In this document: positions 55,086 through 64,000 of the stretch, piece by piece | Layout: the number at the start of each line of letters is the position of its first letter | How positions within the stretch are numbered: the first letter of the stretch is position 1 | Source of the DNA: Lantana camara | Lineage: Eukaryota; Streptophyta; Magnoliopsida; Lamiales; Verbenaceae | Assembly: GCA_037501455.1 (NCBI GenBank) | Contig: CM074861.1 | Coordinates: forward strand, 33,992,001 to 34,056,000 | Reading direction: 5' to 3' | Length of the DNA: 64,000 nt | Translations under genes and position numbers: made by a program | Notes under the pieces: model-generated | What the model saw: only the letters and a program-made list of their open reading frames with translations | Database searches by the model: none | Told to the model about the DNA's origin: nothing

Positions 55086-56680
55086 AGTTAAAGACAAAAA
55101 AACCTCCAAAAGTAATATCCAATGACAATGGAAATGCAGAACTGGTGTAACTTTTCAAATTAAATCATGATATTAATAATTTGAGGAAAACACAACTGTT
55201 TAACGTAGATGCTTCAATAGTGACCACCTTAATCATCTAATCACACAGCTGGTTTGAAAAGATGTATAAGAAAGTGTACGAGGTTGTAAGAACTGTTTTA
55301 TTCATAACTGAGAAATATCACTGTTCTTGATGTTTCGGCAAGTTTTCTTCACTGTAATGAATCCATTGCAGCCCACCTCCGATTTTCATGTCTCCTGAAA
55401 ATCTATCTTTAGTCCTTCAAACATCGCCTGTATATACGTGATTCTTTTCTCAAATTTTTAGAGTGTGTGTGTGTGTTAGGGTTGTGGAGAAAGGAGCTTC
55501 CTTCAGTCCAGTCCGAGGCAGCACTGGAGCTGAGAACTCAGCTGCTGACTCGTTGGTTCATGAACTCATCGTGTTCGTCAAGTTTCGGAGACAGGTTTTT
55601 GATCCAACGGGCCGCGATGCAAGAGCTGCGATCGGTTTCTTCTGTCGCGGCTTGGACTGAAGGGAGCTCCCTGTGTTTTATCCACTATCCCTTATTGTTC
55701 TTTTAGTGTTTAAATTACTTTCATTTGCTACTCATTTTGTAATTTATTCAAATATTTGATTTAATTAATTTCCTTATGATTTATGGAAGTGTTTCACCAA
55801 TAATTATTTGAAACTTATGTTTTATGTTTGCATGGTGCAGGTTGACATACGAAATCAAGAACGATGGATGATCTGAGATTTGAGAAGCATTAGTCCAGAT
55901 TAATACGTACAAATCATGAAGGAAAAGTATTTGTTTTGTAGGCTAATTATTTATTATTATTATTATTTGTAATTCGATGCTGATTTTGGATAGAATACTT
56001 CTGAGTTTAATTCAAATTTTTTTTTTTATTTTTAAAATTAGGAAGTAAGGAAATCATGTGTAGAGATTATTTCAACTAAATTTTCTCCAAATTTTAGTTT
56101 TCCAAATTGAACTGCACGTTAAGATGAATGCTTAATACTTAATAAAATGCTTTCTATTTTGCTGGTTGGGAATTTATAATTAATTAAATATTTTACAAGA
56201 TTATATTTTGATCCTTAAACTACTAACATCTTTCAAACTTTGATCCATTAATTAGTCCTCTTTATTTACCCAATCACACACAGTTTCAACTTTTTTTTTG
56301 GTCCTTTTTCTTAACATTTCTATTAGCAAATCGATTAAATTTCAGTCCAAAAATTGAAGTCTACACGCGGGATAAACAAATTAAATGATTATATTAAAGA
56401 GATAAAATAATAGAAAATGTAAAGTGCATACCTATAGTAAAAAAAATATGTGAAAAAAATATATAAATATGCGTAATTAATAATATATGATCAATCAAGA
56501 TCTTATATATCCCCACCCAGTTGGTAGACTCCCATCTTCCTAGTAATAATTGTATGTATAATAATATTCGATGGTGCACTTAGTTAAGAGAAAATTATTA
56601 ATGAGATCTCGCCCATGTCATTAATTTAACATTAATATCAATTATGAATTATTTAGATTCCAAGTACTTAAATTAATTAA
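55086..56680. other. Intergenic stretch right of MULE2
   Basis: A+T-rich, with (GT)n at 55463-55477 and a moderately G+C-rich open stretch 55463-55706 in two frames. The encoded peptides (such as ALELRTQLLTRWF or VHELIVFVKFRRQVFD) resemble no family I recognise. A possible splice acceptor (TGGTGCAG) lies at 55842. No convincing gene. The last nine bases (ATTAATTAA) duplicate those after the MITE. Confidence 0.35.
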
Positions 56681-57025
56681 GGGTCTTCTTTGAAAACTCC
56701 CCACGAGTTAAAAAAAATTTTGTTTGCTCCTCATTTTCAAAATTATTTCTCTTCACTCCCCAGATGAGAATCATAATTCCTGTTTACTCCCCATTTTTTG
56801 TAAACGTGGTATACAAACTCAATAATCACGTACTTACATCCCCAAATGATACAACATTTGAGGATTTAAGTTACGTGATTCTTGAGTTTTTATACCACGT
56901 TTAAGAAAAATGGGGAGTAAGTAGGAATTATGATTCTCATTTGGGGAGTGAAGAGGAATAATTTTGAAAATTGGGAGCAAACAAAAATTTAAGTCCACAT
57001 TTGGGGATTTTTCGAAAATTTCCCG
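56681..57025. mobile_element. Hairpin MITE with near-complete inverted arms
   Basis: A 345-bp unit whose two ~165-bp arms are inverted copies. Left-arm blocks GTTTGCTCC, TCTTCACTCCCC, ATGAGAATCATAATTCCT, TACTCCCCATTTTT and AAACGTGGTATA reappear reversed in the right arm. Ends are GGGTCTTCTTTGAAAA and TTTTTCGAAAATTTCCCG. It is flanked by ATTAATTAA on both sides (56672-56680, 57026-57034), a 9-bp duplication that would fit a MULE-type MITE, though the sequence is low in complexity. No coding capacity. Confidence 0.75.
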
Positions 57026-57223
57026 ATTAATTAATTACCTAGCTAGCTAGCAGCCTAATTGGTAGTCTTGTTTTTATTATTTATTCCAACCACTAGCAAC
57101 CTTTTTCAAGAAAAGATAATAAATTAGAGGGACCCGAGAATGTTAATGATGTTTTTTTTTTTCTTAACTTATCCTAAAAGTCTAGAGAATAATTGTGAAG
57201 CCATATATAATTATATATTCAAT

Positions 57224-57424
57224 GTTAAACATGGTATTTAGAGAGAAAATTAACTCTATTCATTGGGTTTGTATTCAATAATTCTGTGTTACAGAGATTA
57301 CAGGGAAAGAAGGAATATATCAAAGTACAGAGGAAACAAGATCTCAACATATCAGGCTGAATTAGGGGTGATCACTACCATAACGGGAAAAGTCAAATAT
57401 TCCATAAATAGATGATCTTCAACA
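57224..57424 (-). repeat. Short Copia 3' LTR
   Basis: Minus-strand start TGTTGAAGATCATC follows the polypurine tract TTGAGGGGAAG (57425-57435). The far end ACATTGAATA/CATGTTTAACA is uncertain, giving about 200 bp. The text ends with a CTCTCTAAATACCA phrase typical of short Copia LTRs. Confidence 0.6.
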
Positions 57425-57436
57425 CTTCCCCTCAAG

Positions 57437-57635
57437 TTAAGTAATGTAGTCGCCAATCCTTAACTTGCTCAATACGGTCTGAAACATCTGGCCAGTGAAT
57501 GCTTTGGTCAAGATATCAGCAAGCTGGTCTTCTGATCTAACGAACGGAATCGTGATGATACCACTTTCAAGCTTTTCCTTGATGAAGTGTCGATCAACTT
57601 CCACGTGCTTTGTTCGGTCATACTGGGCCGGGTTC
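57437..57635 (-). pseudogene. Copia RNase H C-terminus, truncated by LTR insertion
   Basis: Minus strand: NPAQYDRTKHVEVDRHFIKE, SGIITIPFVRSEDQLADILT, KAFTGQMFQTVLSKLRIGDY, stop at 57437. This is the end of a Copia pol; RTKHVEVDRHFI and QLADILTKA are hallmark strings. It is cut at 57636 by a Gypsy LTR, and the rest of the pol should lie beyond the window. Confidence 0.9.
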
Positions 57636-59718
57636 TGTAACACTCCGTATTCTCGGCAAGCCAGGAATGTAGTCTCGGGAGAGTTTAATTTAATAATTAT
57701 GTGATTTGCATGCCTTACGTGTTAATTTGTAATTTATTTTAGTTATGTGCGCATTAGAATTTAATTAATTGTACTTGGACTCAATCGTCCAATATTTGCA
57801 AATTAGGGACCTAATTATAATTAGGATGTTTTTAGCCCTCGTGGCTACCTTGAGCTCGGGATTCGAATTCGAATTCCAACCTTATCATTGAATTTGTTTC
57901 GGTGATTCGGATTTAATGAATTAACCTTTTATTTCTAAAGCCATTTGATCACCCTACCGTTTTAAAATCCGATCCGAATGGACCGGATACCGTTTGACCC
58001 TACCCGTGTAACCGACCCATTTCAGCCCTTAAAGGGCTGAAAATATCAGCCATCTCTCTCCCCATTTTCACATATCAAGAGGAGAGGAGAGAAGAGAAGG
58101 AAGAAGCCTCCCCCCCCCCCCCCCCCTGTGGCCTCAAAGCTTTGGCTTGAGCTTGTGCCCCGTCCGACCATCCGATCGAAGAACTAAGGTAACTATTATA
58201 TTCCTCTCGCTACGTGCTTTGATTCTACGTGTATTTTGTGGTATGAGTCCTTGTCTTTGTGGCTATTTGGGGAAGATGATGAATAGTGCCGGGTTTGGGA
58301 TTAGGTATGTTCGGGTTGGTTTCGGGTGACCTAACTTGCATTTATGTGATCTACGTGTTATACTTGCTTCGTGGTATGAATTTTGGGGTGTTTCGTGGTT
58401 GGTTGGGGTTGTTTTGATGTTATGTTACTGTTCTCGATGCCATGGGTGTGCTGCTACGAGCTCGCTGGCGCCCGCGACCGAATTATACATAAAAATGGTA
58501 GCCCCCGCGACCATCCTCCAGGAGATGCCTCTGTTTTGCCTTCGCAGCCCCGACTGGTTTCTTGTGCAATTTTGTCGAGACCGCGCAAACCTCATACGTG
58601 CTCCGTTTTGGCTGATTTTTGGACAGTAGAAACCTTTTTGAGTCTAGAACATTTTCCAATTCGAATTACCTTAAAATTCATTCTAGATTGTGAGATATAA
58701 CCGTTAGAATTTTGTGTCGCCACTTCGCCGAGATTTTGCAATCGTCCAAATTCAAACTTACGCCATTTTCGCCTCGATTTGAACTATGATTCGAGCCACC
58801 TACCATTTGAAATATCTATATGTCTAGTTTCATTTCCAAGAAACAAAACTTAATTCTCATTCCTCAAACTCAATTTATGATCGTTTTTCTACAGTTTGTC
58901 CGTTCCGGAAATTTCCAGCTTTTGCCCGTTTATGCTCGGAACCATTTCTTATGCTTTTCTTCCGCTTTTCTTTCACCTTCCGAAATAGTTCCTAACTTTT
59001 TTTAACTTGTGTATGTATGTATTTGTTCTTTTTATGCATTTTATGTTTCATAAGTAATGTGACTTGTTTGCACGAATCGTATATGCGCGTTGTTAGGTGT
59101 TTAGATGCGTCATTACGCATTAATTGTGCACATGAACATGGTTTAACGCATATTATGAATTTGTTAGGCTATGATATGTTTGTTTCTGCATGTCTTGCAT
59201 GAATTTGAGACGTGTATGAGCTTTGACTAAGTATTTGCATCTCTTACGTGATTAAGCATATGTCGTGCGTCTATATGGTTCATCCTCGAGTCTAAGTCTT
59301 GCATTTTGTCTTTAGTTTGTCCAGGTGCACCCGGGGTGGTGTTTCGTGATCCGAGCTGATTCCGGGGTGAATCACTTGTCTCGTTCTTGGCCACGTCGGT
59401 GTAAGGTGAGGTTAGGTTATGGTTAAACACTATGAAACGTGCCCGTTTTCTATGCATGCGAACTATGACCTTAAGTGTAAGTAAATATGTGCGAAATATG
59501 TATGTTATGAATTTGTTAAGCCTTTGCAAGTATAATGAGCTATGTATAAGCCTATGTACGCTTGTTTCGATTTGTTAATGTACTCGTTCAGTGTTGCAAC
59601 ATTGGACCACGCTTCAAACCGTGTTCCTCTTATGAGCTGAAAGATACGCCTAAAGGATTTGACACGGAGATGTATGAATAGCGTGGTTGTTGCTAGGTAA
59701 TGCTTTGTATGTAAGTTA
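57636..59718 (+). mobile_element. Tekay-type Gypsy LTR (interrupted)
   Basis: Starts TGTAACACTCCG after GGTTC, plus orientation. It is the reference copy that aligns with the three-part solo LTR (17124-44306). It has a purine/pyrimidine-rich leader (58075-58105), an 18-C run (about 58110-58127) and a cluster of GGCGCCCGCGACC/TAGCCCCCGCGACC/CGCAGCCCCGAC motifs (58470-58560). At 59718 it is cut by a Copia element (adjacent bases AGTTA). The remainder is outside the window. ORFs at 58147-59202 show no recognised domain. Confidence 0.8.
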
Positions 59719-60106
59719 TGTTGGAAAATACGAATCAAAAAGCAACGGAATTTAAAAAATTTTCCCTACAAAAGGACCTTTGACTCGCAATCGTGTATCC
59801 AAATTCGTAGAGTTAAGAAACTTACTTTTCTTTTGTTCTTTCTTGAAGCTTTTCAAGCCACCCAAGAACGCTCTTCTCGCTGCTTGATCCCCTCTCCTTG
59901 GTAAAGCTCGAATCTTCAAACTTCTAACTTGAAGCTCTCTAGAGATAGTCCACCAACTTGATCACAATATAACTAGTAAGGATGCTAGTTCTCTAGTTAG
60001 TGTTTAGGCTTAACCTAGGGTTTAATTTATCTTGGAGAATGGATGGTGTTCAACACATGAACCAAAAGAAGATCATCAATTAGCCTCAAGGGGAGCTCGA
60101 GCTCCC

Positions 60107-60117
60107 CTATATATAGG
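60107..60117 (-). promoter_or_regulatory. TATA box of the Copia LTR
   Basis: CCTATATATAG on the minus strand, about 1.55 kb into the LTR, within GAGCTCCCC/GGGGAGCTC inverted context. It lies about 330 bp downstream of the G-box array. Confidence 0.6.
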
Positions 60118-60443
60118 AAGGAGGGTTGGCCGAAAATCCTAGTCCTTATGGGCTAGGGTTTTGGTCTCTCTCTCCTATTACTTGATCATCAAGTATTTTC
60201 CAACTTTGACTTTGAATTCTATTTTAAGTCAACTTTTAAGAGAGCTAAAATATCCAAACTATTTTTGGATAATTTTATACTTTATTTATTTAAAATAAAT
60301 AACTTATTTTATCTAATTAATTAATTCATAATTAATTAACTAGATTATTTTTCTCCAAAATAAGACTTTCTTTTTAATTCAAAATTAAACCAAAGTCTAT
60401 TAAATAATTAACAACTTAATTATTTAATATCCAATTAAATAGT

Positions 60444-60512
60444 CACGTGTGGCACACGTGTCATAATGACACGTGTCCAGTCACGTGACCCACACGTGTG
60501 ATTTCACACGTG
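60444..60512. promoter_or_regulatory. Array of six G-boxes (CACGTG) in the Copia LTR
   Basis: CACGTG cores at 60444, 60455, 60470, 60482, 60493 and 60507. Most lie in longer palindromes such as CACACGTGTG and GACACGTGTC. The G-box/ABRE core is bound by plant bZIP and bHLH factors. The spacing of 11-15 bp approximates one helical turn. It lies upstream of the TATA box, consistent with stress- or light-responsive control. Confidence 0.8.
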
Positions 60513-61661
60513 TGGAACCCTCTAGGCCCGATTAACTCATGTAATCATTTTAAAGCCTCAACTCATGTAACCAAGTTGTTGTGTGTGACCCTCTAGGTTC
60601 TCAATTCAATTAGCAGTGACCCTAATTAATTAATTCAATAATTAATTAATCAGTCCACAGATTAAACGACCATAGTCTAGCAACAGGTGTTTAACCCCTA
60701 GCTGAATTGGAATGTTCGGATTCTACAGAACCTTTAAGTCATTGATTCATGTGAGATACAATCCTCCTACTTACTATCTCTCAACCAAGATCTAGGGTAA
60801 GGGAATAATCAGAACCCTAATAATCCGATCTTAAAGCTAAGTGCATTTCATATCCATTTGATCTCAATCCAAGAAACCCTTTTCTTGATGTCTTGATCTA
60901 CTACCTTTGCCAAGGACTCGATATGGCATATGAATGACTTACACAATAAGAGATCACCTTGCATATGCAAGTGTAGGTCCTTTCTTGATTCTCATTCACT
61001 TTCATGAATCACTTGTGCAGCCCCAGCATAAGCCTTGAATCAGTCGTCTAAGGCGACACCCTTTAAAGCTTATACCTAAGACTACAGAGTTAACTCATAA
61101 AGTGACAAGGAACCTCAAGTCTTAAGGATCAATTAATCACATCAATGACTCGTGAGATATTTCCTAATCTGGAAGTTTCCATTTCCTGAAATAGAAACTT
61201 CCTTTCCCATTTAGGAATGTTCTCACATGGGGCACCTCAGTGAACTTACTTATTGAAGTAAGCACCCTCATGTATCACACACGTATCAACTATACACTTT
61301 GCACCTCCATGAAACAAGGTGGTCCTTCTTAAGGGCGTGATCCCACAAGCAAGCTTTAGAGGAGTCAGGTTGACACTCCCACTGTCGGTAGGACTCATCG
61401 GCTTGGAGCATTTTACTAATCATGACTTATGTGATATAGGGCTCGTTTGATGAACCATTTCACCTAAATGGTAGAGTCCTAAAGTCATCAGGATTAGGGG
61501 AGTTCTCATGCATGCACAACTAAAGTAAACGCATACCAAACAAGAGCATATAAAGAAGTGTTGCCTCAATTCGTTATTTCATTCAAAGATTGTCTGTGAT
61601 TATAATAAGGAAAAGCACAAAGCGGATATACAATCGGCTTTCTAGGGCACTATTCCTAACA

Positions 61662-61676
61662 ATCTCCCACTTGCCC
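61662..61676 (-). other. Polypurine tract of the younger Copia element
   Basis: Minus-strand GACGGGCAAGTGGGAGATT region directly before the LTR start; the tract AAGTGGGAGAT equals that of the nested Copia at 11290. Confidence 0.8.
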
Positions 61677-61677
61677 G

Positions 61678-63474
61678 TCAAAGCCATTCTAAAGCTACTC
61701 TAAGTCCCATTTTCTGAAGATGACCTTGGAAAGCTTCTCGACTAAGGGGTTTAGTAAGTGGATCTGCTACGTTCTCTGCTGATGTGACCCTTTCAGTTTG
61801 CACATCTCCTCTTTTGATAATATCACGGATTAGGTGATACTTCCTCGTAATGTGCTTGGTCCGTTGGTGAGATCTTGGTTCTCTTGCTTGAGCAACCGCC
61901 CCAGTGTTGTCACAAAACACAGAAATGGGGTCTTTCATGCTAGGAACAACATTCAACTCTTGAATGAAGTTTCTAATCCAAACACCTTCCTTAGCTGCAT
62001 CATTTGCAGCTAAGTATTCGGCCTCAGTGGTCGAATCTGCAGTGGTTGTTTTCTTGGAACTCTTCCAACTCACTGCTCCGTCGTTTAGGCAGAAAATGTA
62101 TCCTGACATTGACTTAAAATCATCTAAGTCAGATGCAAAGCTTGCATCGCAGTATCCTTCGACAGTAAGATCTTTCTGACCTCCGTAAACTAAGAATAAA
62201 TCTTTAGTACTTTTCAAGTACTTAAGAATATTCTTCACGGCAGCCCAGTGACCATCTCCAGGGTCAGATTGGAACCGACTTGTCACACTAAGTGCATAAG
62301 CCACATCCGGTCGAGTACATAACATTGCATACATTATGCTACCTATTGCTGACGCATAAGGTGCGTGAGTCATTCTCTCCTTCTCAAGGTTACTCTTAGG
62401 ACACATCTTCTTTGAAAGACATGTTCCTACACTCATAGGAAGGTTCTTAACCTTTGCTGACTCCATATTGAATCTCTTCAATACTTTGTCAATGTACATC
62501 GACTGTGATAGTCCTATTAACCTTCTAGATCTATCGCGATAGATTTTAATTCCAAGGATATAGGACGCATCACCAAGATCTTTCATCTCGAATTGGTTCG
62601 ATAACCACAACTTAGTAACTTTCATGTCATCCTTCGAATTCCCAATAAGAAGGATGTCATCAACATAAAGTACTAAGAATTGCACTGAGGTCTCCAATTC
62701 CTTTCTATACACACATGATTCATTCGAAATTTGACTGAAGCCAAACGCTTTGACTGATTCATCAAATCGAATATTCCAATTCCTAGAAGCCTGTTTCAAT
62801 CCATAGATTGATCTTTGGAGTTTGCAAACCTTTTGCTCACTCCAACTGAACGTGAAACCTATGGGTTGCTCCATATAAATGTCTTTGTCAATGTCACCAT
62901 TGAGAAAGGCAGTTTTCACATCCATTTGCCATATCTCATAGTCATAATATGCAGCAATGGCAAACATGATCCGAATAGACTTTTTCATTGCAACTGGCGA
63001 AAAGGTTTCATGAAAGTCCACGCCGGGTCTTTGAGTGAATCCTTTTGCAACCAGTCTTGCTTTGTAGGCTACAATGCTTCCATCAACTCCAAGCTTTCTC
63101 TTAAAGATCCATTTGCAACCTATGGGTTTGACCCCATCAGGCAAATCTCCCAAGGTCCAAACTTGGTTGGAGTTCATGGAGTCCATTTCGGATTTCATGG
63201 CTTCTATCCACTGTTCAGAGTCAGAATCTAAAAGTGCCTCCTCATATGTTACAGGATCATTATCCTTTTGAGAGATTTCATGGAAGAATCCATACCATCT
63301 CTCCGGCTGTCTAGGAGTGTGTTCAGAACGCCTTAGAGGAGGATTTTCGTGTGTATCGAAATTCGTGATTGGTCGTGGTTGATCAGTAAGGGACGTCTCT
63401 TCAGTGGGTGGCGTGGGCTCACTTTGTACTTCCTCTAATTCTATGATCTTCCCTTTCTTTTCTTTAAGGAACGG
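61678..63474 (-). pseudogene. Copia pol: linker, RT and RNase H, 5'-truncated
   Basis: One uninterrupted minus-strand frame from 63474 to the stop at 61678, about 598 codons. First a proline-rich linker (VQSEPTPPTEETSL, PLRRSEHTPRQPERWYGFF). [83 protein letters not shown] (intact YVDD) and DASYILGIKIYRDRSRRLIG. RNase H: VEGYCDASFASDLDD, TTTADSTTEAEYLA, VFCDNTGAVAQA and HQRTKHITRKYHLIRD. All catalytic acidic residues of RT and RNase H are visible. Gag, protease and integrase are cut off by the Gypsy LTR at 63475, so the copy is defective despite the clean frame. Confidence 0.93.
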
Positions 63475-64000
63475 TGTAACACCCTAAGCGGTGGGGCATC
63501 ACACCCCCGCACTATGACCCGACACGTGTACGAAATGGAAGGTCCGCACACGCGCCAAGTCACAGCGAACGGGTGACAAACAAAAAACACACGCACTAGC
63601 TAGGCGGTATCTAACCCTGTACAAAAGAAGGTAAGCAAAACATGACAGCGGAAGTAGCACGAAATGCCAACCTACAAAAACTTTTACACACCAAGCATAC
63701 AACGCAGTTCATACATTAGAATCAAATATACGGGTTCAACTAGTTCAACAAACCTGTCCTAACCTGTCCCGAATAATTACACATCAAAACGGGTTCAACT
63801 AATTCGAGCACCTGTCCTAACCTGTCCCGAATTCCAAACATTCAAATCATAGATTCCTAACCTGCACAGAACATATCTTATACAGAGTTTACGAACCATA
63901 AATCAGAATAAAATACTTAACAAACTTAAACGAACAGACACAGACTCGACAGACACGACACAACGCCGCCTAGTACGAACTCCAACGACCTGAACCTGCA
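63475..64000 (-). mobile_element. Tekay-type Gypsy LTR end, running off the window
   Basis: TGTAACACCCTAAGC after AACGG. The following text (CCCCCGCACTATGACCCGAC, AGTCACAGCGAACGGGTGAC, CTAGCTAGGCGGTATC) matches the ends of the minus-oriented LTRs at 19411, 20340 and 30146. Probably minus orientation. Too little is in view to tell a solo LTR from a full element. Confidence 0.8.

Larger units (their letters stand above)
59719..61661 (-). repeat. 3' LTR of a younger Copia element
   Basis: Minus-strand start TGTTAGGAATAGTGCC (the same terminus as the nested Copia of region 1), end TTTTCCAACA. 1943 bp. It contains a CCTATATATAG TATA box (60107-60117) and, upstream in LTR orientation, six CACGTG cores within 69 bp (60444-60512). 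No coding sequence. Confidence 0.88.

Noticed and set aside
55463..55706. Two overlapping ORFs of 65 and 79 aa as a gene
   Set aside because: No recognised domain, starts inside a GT repeat, no second exon that continues the frame convincingly.
58147..59202. Several ORFs of 60-105 aa within the Tekay LTR
   Set aside because: They lie in non-coding LTR sequence, overlap each other in different frames, and have no family resemblance.

Overview
The window is repeat-rich nuclear DNA from a flowering plant, probably a eudicot. The evidence is spliced GT-AG genes, plant-type Copia and Gypsy retrotransposons (including an Athila element and a chromodomain Gypsy), plant Mutator-like elements (MULEs), and one exon resembling plant ABCG7 transporters. 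No intact ordinary host gene was found. Nearly all of the 64 kb is transposable-element sequence nested in other transposable elements, and insertion order can be read from the target-site duplications (TSDs).

Region 1 (1-14950). An Ale-like Copia element has been split in its reverse transcriptase (RT) gene by a second Copia element with ~2.1 kb LTRs. The 5-bp duplication is still present (GTGAG at 13469-13473; CTCAC, its complement, at 2433-2437), but the two halves of the RT now lie on opposite strands. An inversion with one breakpoint near 7450-7690 explains this. A 4-kb solo Gypsy LTR (3305-7286, TSD AAGAT) interrupts the integrase of the host Copia.

Region 2 (about 15.6-48.5 kb). An old MULE (MULE1) codes for a transposase on the minus strand and a GRF zinc-finger gene on the plus strand. 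Its transposase is split at TSD CTAAA by a solo Tekay-type LTR (17124-44306). That LTR is itself split by a chromodomain Gypsy element (19411-32625, TSD CGAAT) and by an Athila element (32880-44272, TSD CATAC/CATAA). Both of those carry a further LTR insertion (20340-24083; 34416-37058, TSD CCATT). The nesting is four levels deep.

Region 3 (48.5-57.2 kb). A lone exon similar to ABCG7 is followed by a complete second MULE (MULE2, 49519-55075, 10-bp TSD, long terminal inverted repeats). It has the same two-gene layout as MULE1. Its transposase has lost the segment holding the first catalytic Asp. A hairpin MITE lies at 56681-57025.

Region 4 (57.2-64 kb). A truncated Copia end is cut by a Tekay-type LTR. 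That LTR is cut by a younger Copia element with a long open pol frame, and that element is cut by another Tekay-type LTR running off the window.

Two features stand out. First, both MULEs pair a transposase with a convergent two-exon gene for a GRF zinc finger, coiled coil and C-terminal membrane helix. Second, arrays of short family-specific palindromes recur in LTRs of unrelated retrotransposons and again inside the Athila element ahead of a spliced ORF.
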